In this document: piece by piece, positions 13,301-25,605 of the stretch
Layout of the letters: each line of letters begins with the position of its first letter
How positions within the stretch are numbered: the first letter of the stretch is position 1
NCBI GenBank assembly: GCA_002633025.1
Contig: NMRB01000069.1
Coordinates: 104,227-168,226 of the forward strand
DNA: 64,000 bases
Source: Notospermus geniculatus
Taxonomy: Eukaryota; Nemertea; Pilidiophora; Heteronemertea; Lineidae
Direction of reading: 5' to 3'
The notes under the pieces: generated by a model
Told to the model about the DNA's origin: nothing
What the model saw: the letters and a program-made list of their open reading frames with translations, nothing else
Database searches by the model: none
Made by a program: the position numbers and the translations under genes

Positions 13301-16300
13301 TCACCAATTCCAACAAGCACTGTTGTACGTGCCTCCATTACGATGAATAATCCAATGCAAATTTTGACAGATTTTTGAAAAGTGAACATGTTCTTCTGGC
13401 CTGAGTGCACCATAACAAACAAGTCAATGGAGCAATAGGAGCTGTCAGTGACTTGACCAATAGGTGTCACTACGGCCCAATTCAATGCATACAGCGGACC
13501 CATTCATTATTGATCGGGCACCAATCACGTGGATTTTCCTGTGTATAGGTCCACAAGAACTTTGCTGCCATCTTTTGGCAATACGCGCGAATGACTGCTC
13601 CTATTGACTGATGTCATTTGACTTCCGCTCCAATTCTTGATCGACTTTTAGAATACAATAGCAGCTATCAGCATCTCCTCCATCGTAGACTGCTTACACT
13701 GCCAGTCACGACAGTACCATCGTGTGGAACCCACCAAGAAAACCTAAGACTGCGTGATACATGTAGGGCAAGAGGAACACACTGGTGAAACAGACAAGGT
13801 ACCGAGAGCTGTAGCTATGGCGACCACAATACGCAAATGAAGTACACTACGGCTTGTTTTTATGTTCCTATATCGCTGCAATCAAAAATTTACTACCATT
13901 CACCGCAGATGTACTTCTCGACATAACCTCAGACATCAATTTCAATTTACCAGCAGTTACGCGGCCTAACGACCAGTCTGCCCAGGTCAGCTTCACCAAT
14001 TTGACACGTCACAAAATTGCCCTGATCAGTCTTGCTGACACTCGATCGACCGGCAGATCAGAATACTTTCGGTGTCTGATTACGGTAGACAAGCCCGCCA
14101 ATACCTATACGAGTCAGAGGGAAGGGGAGCCCATCCATCAGGAATCAAACACAAGATCAATAGGGATACCCATTAATAAATTATCTCTGATAGGTGACAA
14201 GTGGCCCTCTGATTGATTCTCAATATTTTGCCATCAACTGTAGAAAATAGTTGTCTTTGAAGTGCAAGAGCAAGTGGAGTCTGAATCTAATTTGCAGCAT
14301 CACCNCAGACAGACAGAAAATTTTTTTTTTTTTTTTGTAAAGTTCCAGCCTGAAGAAGACCCCGGTTGGGGTCGAAAATTCTCAAACACTCTGGAAATTG
14401 CCTTTTTATTTATCATATATTGTGTGTCAATTTTTTTGCTTTTCTTCTCTTCAGACAGACAGACAGACATATCCTCAGACATACAGATGCACAAATGGAT
14501 GGATGGGCACCATTCAGACAGCAAGAAACCACAACACGTAGGAGGTTCCTTGTGAGGAATGCTCAGACTGGGTCAACCTCATCTGAGAATATCTTTCGAA
14601 AGCAAGAAAACTGAATCAGTGCCCTTTTCAAACCATTCGTAAGAAAGTCACAATCAGCAACTCTTTCTTCTCCCAACTTGCCGATGAAATAATTGCATGT
14701 TTTCCCAGGAGAAAAACTCAATTATCAGGACTAAATAACAAACAATATCTTGTATACCAATCAATCCCGTTACAGCCTCAGGTAATACCATGGGAGAGAT
14801 GGTAACTACCCACACACTTTTATATTACAAGTCAGGAGGGAATCACTTTCTCATAATGTGACCAGAAAAGGGTAAAGGACTGCTAAGATGATGCTGCAGT
14901 TAAACTGGCAGTACATAATGGGTCGTATCAAAAATAGATAAGCGAGCGACCAATTACCTTCACTTATCTATTTTTCATTTTTGGTCGTGTGAAAGACTAA
15001 TAAATTACTTCCAATTTGTACAGCATTGCCTAGTGCATTTGTATCGCATTTCAAGTAAAAGCATTTACTAGTCTTATGTATAACCCAATATCAGTGAGAT
15101 CCCCTCCGTGAGCACGAGCTAAAACTTGTGTGCTAAAGACACCTTAGTGCCCTTCCAACTATTATGCCAGGGACACGGCTCATGGACACAATTTCCAATC
15201 TCGCAGAAATGATTTCATGAAATTCATGCTTCAGGAGCATAAGGTCATTGAGATGAATTTTTATGGGTGTTGTCAGCTTGATAAGAAAGTGACAAATCAA
15301 AGACTTGAGGTTGCTTGTTCCCTATATGATATATCATCGCCCACTGATGTTTGTGGGTCCTGTTGGTGAATAATAAATGCACGATATCATCGTGTTGTGC
15401 ATATGAATACCCCGTTAATGTGCACAGAAATAACCCATAATTACGGGTATAATACGTAATGTTAATTGATACTGATTCATCATAGCAAAAAAATAGACAG
15501 AGATAATCAGTTATTATGAAATTGATTGGTGACGTCGGGCCGTTGTCGGTTTGAGAGGCATTGAGTGTATGACTGTTGTCATGGAACTGAAAGGAGTTTG
15601 ATTCTCAGGAGTACACAAAAGGGCAGTTTTGATTGCTGCTTCTCGATTTTTTTGAAAATGCACTATATACAGAATGATAGGAGTGCAGATCTTTTGAAGA
15701 CCTGCCAAGTTTGCAAGCAAGGCCATGAACAGAATTGATTTTTATCCTCCCAAGCCATGTCTCCGACTGAGAGATCAATCATTTATACATACATGTATCT
15801 GTTCCGATGACATATGTCATAGAGAATTCTCAACATCTCTCAAGGCTTTGGATTTAGAACTGACGCTCTTGGCACTTCCAAGTACTCCAGACATGCCAGA
15901 GCTTCCAGGAGTTCTTTGGGAAGATACTCAACCTACTTGTTCTGCAGGAACTGTATGAAGGCTGAAACTGGAACCGGAGCAGGATACAGCTCCTCCACCA
16001 CAATAATGGTTTTAAGGAAGTACCTCCACTCAAGATCAAGGAGGGGAGCATTATACCCGACTTTACGCTAACTTTACAATTTACTGTGTACTCAGTTGTA
16101 CGTGAGAGCTCAGCTGGTCACTATTCCTTTTTACTATTGGCAGAGAGACAGTTTCTTAGAAATCTTGTTTGCCATACGAGTATACCAACAGGATCCTTTT
16201 GTCTACCAGTCGAGATCCCAGCTAGAACGGCAGCCTTTCTGGAAATATCAGTTCAATTCAATTTACATTGTACACTGCAATGCAAGCACACTTCATTTGG

Positions 16301-19018
16301 GAAACACAAATCAGATAAATCATATACATGTAATTAAGATAGAGCTTCGCTAAAGTGCATTATTTGGGAACTTACACAAATCGGATCAATTATACGACTT
16401 TATCTGATAGGCCTTCGCTAAAGTGCATCTGTCTGATTGATCGCACCATGGCAGACGATGATGTGATACCGATGTCACTATTGTCAGATGGCGGATTTGA
16501 AAAAAGTTATCTCGCATGTAGTTGTCATTTGGTAAGCAGGTCGATTGCGTAGCATTATACGTACAGAGCTGACTATAGATTATATCCGAGAGCTCAGTAC
16601 CCCTTTTACAGATCTTATGCAAAACTACCGAACAAATTTGCACAGCGCAACGACAAACAGAGAGAAAACTAATCCAATACTTGTGTTGTGTGTGGCATAT
16701 TAAGTACGTGGCCAGGATGCACAATAATACCACACTGACAGCCTGGACATTAACTGCGAACTGAATGTAGTCCCCACAATGGGTGAGCGATGCAGGGGTT
16801 GCATGAGAGTGGCTGTCATATGCATGCCGAAATTGACTTCTGTGTAAATTCAATACGACTAAGTGTCGGCAATCAATGGCCTCACTCTGGGTTCACAGGT
16901 GTTGCTGGCCAAGGGTTACAATGTGCAAGATATCTCGCATCGGATTGATCTACATGTAAATGTTTCGCAGTGTAAAATAGCTAGAGGACTATTTCTTTGC
17001 AAAAATCCAAGTTACCAATTTTACCCCTTTTTTAGGTTATAAGTCGAAAATGAGAGGCTGTCTTGCAAGTCTTGAGTGGTCGTGGAGAGGTCCAGGGTCA
17101 GGTGGAGTGGGGAGGGAAACCAACACACAGCCACTTCTACTTCACGTCAATGGAAATGGCTGAAATGTAGGCTAAATAAACGTTTCGATTTCGAGGACAT
17201 GATCATGTGATCTATAGGCCAGGCCTGAAACCTACACAATGGGTGGAGACACAGAACATGACAGTTTTTAAATCACTGTCATGTCACATCTTTGTTGTTA
17301 GGATAGAGTATGATCACTGATATTGATGACAGTTTTGTGGTGCTCGGAGTTCCATCCAGCATAAGCTCAAAATTCTACAGATCGGCAGATGGGGAGCCGG
17401 GAAAATTGTGTTGTCTGTCTTGTCGGCCACTGCACCATGTGACTGAACGGATTTGTCTGAAATCAATTCCATAACATAGGTTGAGGTGGTAGGCGCAGGT
17501 GTATCCATTGCAGGGCCATTCTGACATCCAAATGGAGGAAAATTGACATTGATTGTCAACTCAACAGCCACAGTTGATATGTAGCCGACGCAACTCCTAC
17601 CACGAAGACAGGAGTGCCTCCACTCACCTTTCCATCACTTTTCCAGTAGATGAAAAATCCGTACTGATCCACCCTGACAGTGCAATTATACTCGACAGCA
17701 TTACTCTCCTGAAAAGAAAGACATAAAGAGAGTGAGATACGAATACAAGATAAAATGTATACATCTGTATACTGTCTTTTTGAAGCACCAACCCAAAGAC
17801 AATGTACAAAGTAGTCAATAGCCTTCAACTGACAAGTTCTTGAAGGGTAACACAGGAATTCTCCATCCCTCCACCACTTTTCCCCAAGTTGGCCACCAAA
17901 GAGAGAACTTTTTGTCATTTTTCTGATATCTGATGGAAGTTACTGTTTGGAGAGACCAAGGGCAGCCAATTGTGACATTGCTCCAGCAAAAGCAGGTTGT
18001 TGCTGGTGATCATCACTGGTCATCAGTTTACTCAAATATTATCACTGTTGTCCACTGCTAATTGTCAACTTGCAGAGATGTACATTTCAGCCATCATAAT
18101 TGTGTTGTAAGGCCGTTAACCCTTTCCTCAGTTCGACATGCGCCTACTTCTGCTATAGATCGGGTCACAAATCATTCAGACATTGTCAGAGGGAGAACAT
18201 ATCTGCAGGGTGCTTCAACTCGTTCCCGAGACAACATATTCTGTCAGAAATCATTCGAGCATTACTTTTGGCTAACCATAAAATGTGGTCGATTAAATCA
18301 TGAAGTTGAGCGGGAAAACCTTGACAAAGGATGGATCATGACGGATATGAATGCAATGGAAATGGAAAGGCACGAATCAATCAATTTCTCGTTCCAGCTG
18401 ACTTGTTTCATGACAGTTCAATCAATGATGTTGGTGCTTCACAAACATCTGCAAAGTCGGATTGTCAGACTCCACCACAGTGACACATACGAGGAGCACC
18501 ACTACTGACGCGATATGGAACGACATTTTGAATAGTGCAAGTTTAATGTCACAGAGCTGAGGTCATCAAGCTAAAAATCTCCGTCCGCTTCAAATTCTGA
18601 ATTTACGATTCAAAACCTGCAGATTCCAGTAAAACTGCATCTATAATGTACCGGTACATGTAAAGGTGGATAGGCAGCAATTCCTTCTTAGTAATTGCTT
18701 TGTAATGTGAACAGACTTACATTGTATCGAGAGTTCATTCACCTTTATGGAATCTTTGCAATGCCTTCCTGGTTGGGGTACAAGTATTTTGCTCCAACAA
18801 TAGGCCTACATTGTATCCACACCTGGCATGCCTGGGTGCAAGTACACTCGCTGTCATCCACCTGTCTACACACAAGGTGCCAAGGAATTACGGGCTTTTT
18901 CGAGGCTAGTTTGTCCCAACCACGACATACTTACGTCGTCCCATCTGTCAAGGGTACAGCCAGATTGTAGCACCTCCGGTAGTGGCCGCCTCCACTCGAA
19001 GTCGTAGAGCTTAGCCAT
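10319..19018 (-). CDS. PLCB4: Phospholipase C-beta, PLCB4/norpA class, first three coding exons, continues left of window
   Basis: The 5' part of a second PLC-beta gene. Three exons (18935-19018, 17628-17708, 10319-10378) join in phase 0 into 75 codons: the start of the protein and most of the PH domain. Lengths of 28, 27 and 20 codons equal those I know for human PLCB4, and the wording agrees: a MAK start, YGFFIYWKSDGK, then EGQVLECS. This is the norpA/PLCB4 type of N-terminus, not the PLCB1 type. Catalytic exons would lie left of position 1, and I recognised no fourth exon between 1 and 10318. The family acts in Gq signalling and, in rhabdomeric photoreceptors, in phototransduction. The gene is downstream of, and in the same direction as, the PLCB1-class gene, 12.6 kb beyond its stop codon. 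Confidence 0.9.
10859..11000. mobile_element. Palindromic MITE (TATCTCCACT family)
   Basis: ATCTCCACTAGTGATCAG at the left and CTGATCAGAAGTGGAGAT at the right. Related copies lie near 28150, 32155, 39944, 48330, 56618, 57981/58616 and 63055. Confidence 0.7.
12163..12362 (+). repeat. 27-bp minisatellite, eight copies
   Basis: GTTC(A/G)ACAAAGCTT recurs at 12163, 12190, 12217, 12244, 12271, 12298, 12325 and 12352. Because the period is a multiple of three, it makes repetitive open frames on both strands that are not genes. Confidence 0.95.
13433..13606. mobile_element. CAATAGGAG-type MITE, 174 bp
   Basis: Begins CAATAGGAGCTGTCAG and ends ATGACTGCTCCTATTG, an inverted repeat with small mismatches. 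The core TTTGCTGCCATCTTTTGGCA is shared with copies at 1315 and 42233. Confidence 0.85.
14330..14385 (+). mobile_element. Second copy of the GACCCCGG hairpin tail
   Basis: Shares CCAGCCTGAAGAAGACCCC and the following GGTTGGGGTCGAAAATT with 4008-4042. It sits between two CAGACAGACAG tracts and follows a poly(T) run. Confidence 0.6.
17628..17708 (-). CDS. PLCB4: PLCB4-class coding exon 2 (PH domain)
   Basis: An 81-base, phase-0 exon of 27 codons, from ESNAVEYN to YWKSDGK. It has acceptor TTTTCAG and donor GTGAGT. Vertebrate PLCB4 has a PH-domain exon of the same length and class. Confidence 0.93.
17709..18934 (-). other. PLCB4-class intron 1
   Basis: A 1.2-kb intron. Positions about 17995-18180 are an inverted copy of a stretch at about 2960-3120. 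No coding signal was found. Confidence 0.7.
18935..19018 (-). CDS. PLCB4: PLCB4-class coding exon 1 with start codon
   Basis: Start ATG at 19016-19018, with G at -3 and G at +4. It gives 28 codons beginning MAKLYDFEW and ending DRWDD, followed by donor GTAAGT. A pyrimidine-rich acceptor ending in CAG lies 28 bases upstream (exon would begin at 19045). The 5' UTR is therefore probably spliced and the true promoter lies further right. Confidence 0.9.
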
Positions 19019-19249
19019 AGCTGGCCGCTGTAATCACTGGGTATCCTGAAAAAACATCAAATCAGCTTTCTCAGTCTCAGCTACAATGTATCTAATGGAA
19101 ATCGCTTCACCGAAAGCAGGTTACAGTCAGCTGGGAGCCAGAATGATCAATAAACGGTAAAACATTTTGTGTAGGGCTCCACTCAAGAATAAGGGTAGAT
19201 GGAAAGTAGCACAAGCAACACCTTCCATTTTCCAGAATTTTCCTCTCAG

Positions 19250-20254
19250 GCTCAGCATTCTCCTTGTTCATATCGCCACTATTTAGTAAATTTAGAAATT
19301 GAAAGGAGAAACGATGACATTTTTGAAAACTGGGGAAACCTAACCATAGGACTTTGCTCAATGGCTTCTTTCCTTTCTGGAGTGGAAATAGATTTGGAAC
19401 TCTCTCAGTCAATGGCTGCTTTCCTGGAGAGGAAATAGATTTCGAACTACATGTATTTCAATGGTTCCTTTCCTGGAGTGGAAATAACTGAAATTGTCAC
19501 ATAACCTGCTGATTTCTGAAGAACTGCAGTACCAAAAGACAACTTTTCATAGAATTTTAAAGTACCCACACATTTTGCATTTACACATATACGTACATGT
19601 AGTGCAAGACCACTCAAAGTCAATGTCCTCCATCACACTGGGTCGCAATAGTATGGTTCAATGAACTGTCATTGATTCCTTTTTCTGTTCGGTTCCATAG
19701 TATGTGAAGTCCTTGCAGGGTTTCCGCCAGAAAATATTGCGAGGGGGGCTCGCGGGAGCTCGAGGGGGGTGTCCCCCCTCAACCAAAATNGCTCAGCATT
19801 CTCCTTGTTCATATCGCCACTATTTAGTAAATTTAGAAATTGAAAGGAGAAACGATGACATTTTTGAAAACTGGGGAAACCTAACCATAGGACTTTGCTC
19901 AATGGCTTCTTTCCTTTCTGGAGTGGAAATAGATTTCGAACTCTCTCAGTCAATGGCTGCTTTCCTGGAGAGGAAATAGATTTCGAACTACATGTATTTC
20001 AATGGTTCCTTTCCTGGAGTGGAAATAACTGAAATTGTCACATAACCTGCTGATTTCTGAAGAACTGCAGTGTCAAGACAACTTTTCATAGAATTTTAAA
20101 ATAGAAGTACCCACGCAGTCGCATTTTGCGTTTAGTGCAAGACCACTCAAAGTCAATGTCCTCCATCACACTGGATCGCAATAGCATGGTTCAATGAACT
20201 GTCATGACTTCTTTTTCTGTTCGGTTCCATATTACATGTATGTGAAATCCTTGG
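19250..20254. repeat. Near-identical 470-bp direct duplication around a single N
   Basis: 19250-19715 and 19791-20254 agree almost base for base, both starting GCTCAGCATTCTCC. The second starts immediately after the N at 19790. It is probably two alleles placed in tandem by the assembler, just upstream of PLCB4 exon 1. Confidence 0.85.
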
Positions 20255-21544
20255 ATCAGTTTCTCAGGTCTGTCGATGGAGCCTTGAAGAATTGGCCATA
20301 GGATGCAGCCATTCTTTCCCACTAACCTGTCGTTGGCTCCAAATTTGGTGACTAGCATGTGGCCATAGATAGAAATGTACGTGTACAGCTAGGCCTTCAG
20401 TGAGCAAGTTTAGTTCATTAACCAATACAATGGCTGATGCTTGATACCATATTTATGTTGATACCCATCATATCTATCATATTCTTGTCGTAAATACCGT
20501 AAAGATACCTTCACCCCACCATTGCATGCCCTACTGACTGATTATTCTCCACTGAATTCATCCAATGATATTCCAACCTGAAATCCAACCGTACTCCGTT
20601 CACCTAAACGTGTCAGGTGTAGCCATCATTTCCCAGGTAGCCTTGGAAGCCAGTGAAGTATTCTCTCCTCGTTTTTTTAGTTAGCATCAACAGTACTGAG
20701 CTTTCAGGTAAAATGATGCTGCTAGTGATAGGCCTGGCTGCCAAAAGAATTCCCTGAATGGGGCTCAGACTGAGAAACCAAGAGCAATGAAGATTCCCAA
20801 TAATGCACTAAAAACAAAGCTCAATTACAAAGATCCTCATCAATGAGACTGGTATTGTTTTGGGAATGATGTCAATAATGAGTGCCCAAAACTGTGATCT
20901 TGCTGAAATCGACATGACAAACATCAGACAGCACGTCGGGGAACAGGTGTCTCATCATCAGGGCACAGCCGTGGGGCCAGCCTCATTCCTTATGAAGAAG
21001 CAAACCTGTGAACAGAGAACAGTCACCATGGTTACAGTGCAGCAACAGCACCTTATCCGATCTTGATTTTCCTTCAAGAACAACGTTCGTAGAATGCAGA
21101 ACCCGTCAAAATGGATGTAGTCAGCAGGGCAATACAAAGGAATGCAGGATCAGGATCTTCATTCCTAGTAACTCCAACTCTGCCAGTTGACTCCATATAT
21201 TTCACACCTGCCATGTACAAACCACAAAGAATGCTACACTAGGCCTCGGTGTTTTTTCCCTCCAGCAAGTATGAAATGTTTGTGTTGTAAATATTGGGGT
21301 CAAAACTGCCAGCACTAATTTGCCAATTCCACCTGATGTCACACCACAAACCACACTGAATGCAAGCCAAAATGTTTCACACCAGCAACTGCAAGACCTC
21401 ATCCTCACTGGGCCAATACTTAGAGAATTGAAATGTTAAGGGTAGGCCCAGCCCACCATTTTTTTACGCATCAGACCTTCTCACTAAATTATCCCAACAA
21501 ATTATTTCTCCCTGGCTCAGTGATCTCCACACCAGTTAAAAAAA

Positions 21545-21655
21545 GGGCGGCCCGCCCCTCTTAAAAATACCGACGGCAAAATCCGCCCCTCTTAAAAACG
21601 GCCCGCCCCTCTTAAAAATTCATCCGCCCCTCTTAAAAATTCGTCCGCCCTAATA
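21545..21655 (+). repeat. Tandem CCGCCCCTCTTAAAAA repeat
   Basis: Four to five units of CCGCCCCTCTTAAAAA with variable spacers, followed by a G-rich then GC-rich repeat tail up to about 21820. Confidence 0.85.
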
Positions 21656-22162
21656 TTTATGATTTAGATCGCTCAATTATGCATGTCAGATGCTCAGAAA
21701 ACGCATCTCAGAACACCTAAAATCCAAAAAATAGCTGGGGAGGGCCCCCAGACCCCTGCCAGAAGGCGCCTTTGGCTCCTCGCGCGGAGCCAGACCCACC
21801 GCCGCCCCCCTTAGACCAAAACCCATGGAGAACACTGCTGGCTCCTATTACGGTACACAGTTACCAATACAAGAAGGGTGTGGCTCTACCAAGACGATGA
21901 TGGAAGATATGCCACTTAGTCTTGCTGAGTTCGACAAAAAATCTTCCTCCTGCCAGTTACATGTAATATTGATTATCCACAGTTCTGTTCTGTTACAGAT
22001 CTGCAAAGGACAGCAACAAGGGCAAGGCATCGGAAAGAAATGAATGAATTAACCAGTGCAGACTGTATTTTTTGACGTTATTACTTTTGAGTGCCAATCC
22101 TGGTAAACCACGACGATGACGTCATTGCTGTGACGTGTGTTTTGCTTTCCAATCCACCAATA

Positions 22163-22489
22163 CACCGATTTCACATCTCACATGATCGCAGCGCCCCTGG
22201 TAGAATTTGGCTTGGCCACTTCCATTTTCAACCTCTCACTTCACTACTCAGGAGTACGGCCAAAAAATTCCTGAATTGAGGTTGAATTGCGCGCATTGGT
22301 TCCCAATGCTGCCACCAGGGCATGGATCCCTCCCTGGGGGCAGTATCGGGAACCAACACGTGTTTTTCAACCGCGATCTAGGAAATATTCGCCTTACTTG
22401 TCCTGATAGTGAGGTTGAAAACGGAAGTAGCGAAGCCAAATTCTACCAGGTCCAGGGGCGCTGCAATCATGCAAGATGTGAAATCGGTG
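22163..22489. mobile_element. Foldback element with about 80-bp arms
   Basis: CACCGATTTCACATCT to GCAGCGCCCCTGG at the left is mirrored by CCAGGGGCGCTGC to AGATGTGAAATCGGTG at the right. It ends ten bases before the next element at 22500. Confidence 0.85.
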
Positions 22490-22499
22490 AAGGCCTGTA

Positions 22500-22754
22500 G
22501 ACGAATCCCAAATTCCCAGATCTGCGCACTTCTGCCGAAATTGTAAACAGAACCTCGACCTGAAACCAGCTGACGTGACGCAATCCATGTTTCACAGCAA
22601 TGGTCGAGTTTGACGCAATGTCGTCGAACTCACTGTCATCGCAGGGTTGTGGGGTCCTCTGCGTCACGTCATTCAGTTTCAGACCGAGGTTTTGTTTACA
22701 ATTTCGGCGGAAGTGCGCAGATATTTCTCCTTTTTCGTTAATTTGGGATTTGTC
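22500..22754. mobile_element. MITE with TA duplication, 255 bp
   Basis: Ends GACGAATCCCAAATT and AATTTGGGATTTGTC, flanked by TA. The interior has CTGACGTGACGCAATCCATG and TGCGTCACGTCATTCAG. Second copy at 40437. Confidence 0.85.
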
Positions 22755-24074
22755 TATTCGGGTACAAAAATTCTAGGAACGAGTTCAGAATCCCCCGATC
22801 AGTGCCCAAAAAAGGTCATCGATTGACGGAATAAGCCGCATTGTACAATAGCAATAGGATTTCCATTGTGTGCCATGGAGTAACGTCACTTCCGATCAGG
22901 GATTCTAAACTTTAGCTAAATTCTAGAGTAGCTAGGCCGCCTAGGCCTAGGTCGAATGCTCAAAACCGTGGCGTGGGGCGTGGAATGGAAAGTGTGCGAG
23001 TCGAGTCGACTCATTGTCCGCATTGACTGACACTTGCATAGGCCTAATTCCTCCATGAAGGAAGACCTAATCAGACAGACCTATGACCTTGGCGTCCTGA
23101 CAAATGAAGCCCCACAATCTCAATGGTACCACATGACATATAAGGCGCATAGGCCTACAACTGTACAATACATAGGCCTACATGTACAACCATGACATAG
23201 GTTTGATGTACAGCGTTTGCATGTGTATCCATACACGAGGTCGAGCATGTCGAGGAACGGCCGGCTGGATGGATGCGGCGGGGGATGGACTGCCAACAGA
23301 ATGTTCCATTCTGCGGGCAATTAAAACGTGCAGGGAACATTATTTTTCGTACCAAGCGGGCAGATTGCGGTATATACCTACCTCACACTGAGAGCATTGT
23401 TTTTACCGCTAAATTGACAGACAATTCGATCACAACAGCGTTTTAATCCAGACGAGTATTCCAAATTTCGGCCATAATGCTATTCCTGTCCAGCTGCAGT
23501 GTTGATGAAATTACAGCCAATCACAGTTTCCGTTTACGCCATGTGACGAGTACCTGTCACATGATAACAACATGGTGTCTGTATCAAAACAAAGCCACGT
23601 GGATGGTCGAAAGCTGGTTTTTGAACGACGAAACTCCATAAAACACAAGTTTGAATGAATGATAAGCAATAGATATACGCAGAACTTGTATACATTAACC
23701 TGTCCTTTGATACTGCCACCTGCCAGGTGGGAATGGTGTCACCAGATTAGATTATTTCATCCACTTGACAACTATGTCGACAGACCAGAGCAGACGACAA
23801 GTGTGGGTCAAGCAGCACGGGACCACGCCCACCATAAGTGGGGCACCAGCACTACTGATCAAGTGAACCAGGACACATTGCTAAGCGTCATAGGTGTGAT
23901 ATTCAAATAAACCAAAATTGCTGAAATGATGCAGAGGTTTGGCCTCCCCTTTGTGGGCCATTCTTGGAAATATGAGCTGAAGATTATAACGGGACATTTT
24001 CTTTCCTTGAGTAACACAACTGTGAACTGGACAGATGAACAGATGCATGCAGTTACATCGAATTAACACAAGCT

Positions 24075-24080
24075 TTTATT
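24075..24080 (-). terminator. Candidate poly(A) signal for the PLCB1-class gene
   Basis: The best canonical AATAAA I noticed on the minus strand downstream of the stop at 31595. If used, the 3' UTR would be about 7.5 kb and cross the N gap. Variant ATTAAA signals lie nearer (for example around 30915), so the real end is uncertain. Confidence 0.2.
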
Positions 24081-25453
24081 GATAGATTATATTGTACAAT
24101 GGAGTATATCATACAATGTGAATAACAAAATAAACTAAACGAGTGTTCCTTATCAAACGTAACTTCCCAACATTCAAAACCATGGCCAATGGAAAATTGC
24201 ATAAATACAGAACTGATAATGTCAAGACGACATCATTTACAATGAAACTGAAGTGAAACCATCTTTTACACCTAGCGTGACTCGGTTGACTTATGTACAA
24301 GGAATCCTGACCCTGGCTTAGACCACTGAGATAATACTGCCTAACCCACCCAAAGAAGTAAATTAGTGCAAGACGAAATTTGAAAGGTAAGTTTTTAAAT
24401 GTACATCCAAATATACAAGCAGATATACACATGTCGGCCCTACACACATGCACATATCTTTCAAGACTAAGACGTAATCACAACATGATTTTTCAATCCA
24501 AATACCGAAATATACATTAGGTGAATCTAAGATGAACGACTATATCAAGGAATGGCAGAAGAAATGGGTAGAAAAATGGTATTAGAAGATGCAATTACCC
24601 CATATGAGAAGTAGGACTACTGAGAAACAACTTTTCAGTGTATGTTAGCACATCACTGCCAACACTAAAGGATAAATTTTGAGAGAAATTCAGAGTTTCT
24701 ACATGTGAAAAGCAAATAACCAATTTATGGTGAATGGAGGAGATAGCGAGCCTATCCTATGATGGCTGGGTATAATTATCCAGAGACCTAGCTAGGTAAG
24801 AGGGGTAAATAATATTGACCCTCTTCCCCCTTCAGTTTAACATTTCATTCCTTTACTCGGCCAATTCCTTTCAGATTTTATGCACACAAACACCTGATAC
24901 ATGCAGTGCAGAGATTTCCCAGAATAGCCACCATACTGATTATTTGGCATTGACCATCAAAAGCATCGACTGCAACAAAATTTCATCTTGACTTCCACCC
25001 AACATGCCTGACAGACCATACTTCGGCACCAACTTTGAAGAATACAGGGTTTGGTTTTGATTACAGAGAAACAAGTCCATAGTCTCAGTGTTTCTCTGTT
25101 GACGAATCTGGGCACCAGACTTCACAAACACAATTCACATCACATAATGCAACTGAGCAGCATTACCTTACTTTGTGTCAATGAACAGAAATCTTAGAGA
25201 TGCCATTACTGGATGTGCAACTTGATCATTCAAGCTAAAATTTTTAGGCAAGCTTATAAATTTTTGGTGTGAGCCAATCCAGGATGGCTGAGCCTGGTAC
25301 TTGCTCTTTCGATTATTACATGAATGAAATGGTCCATGGACCATGTGCTCACTGGGTTGGACATAATAGTCTAATGACAGAGGGAGGTACATATCAGTTA
25401 TGAGCAATCTGGGTCAAGTCATTCCCAGAAAAGACTTTGTTGATTTTTGGGTT

Positions 25454-25485
25454 ATGCCACCTGGCGGCCATATTGAATGTCCGAT
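25454..25485 (+). repeat. Fragment of the left-edge dispersed repeat, cut by the gap
   Basis: TGCCACCTGGCGGCCATATT and GTCCGAT match positions about 17-51 with few changes. The following base is the first N of the gap. Confidence 0.7.
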
Positions 25486-25605
25486 NNNNNNNNNNNNNNN
25501 NNNNNNNNNNNNNNNNNNNNNNNNNNNNNNNNNNNNNNNNNNNNNNNNNNNNNNNNNNNNNNNNNNNNNNNNNNNNNNNNNNNNNNNNNNNNNNNNNNNN
25601 NNNNN
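25486..25605. other. Assembly gap of 120 N
   Basis: A run of N, presumably an unsequenced or collapsed repeat. Other undetermined bases are single N at 14305, 19790 and 58396, and five N at 49553-49557. Confidence 0.99.

Larger units (their letters stand above)
10379..17627 (-). other. PLCB4-class intron 2
   Basis: A 7.2-kb intron. It contains foldback copies near 10859 and 13433, a 27-bp minisatellite at 12163, a retroelement tail around 14330 and a single N at 14305. A 120-codon frame at 13854-14216 resembles nothing I know. From 14600 to 17600 I see no feature beyond short AT-rich and simple sequence. Confidence 0.7.
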
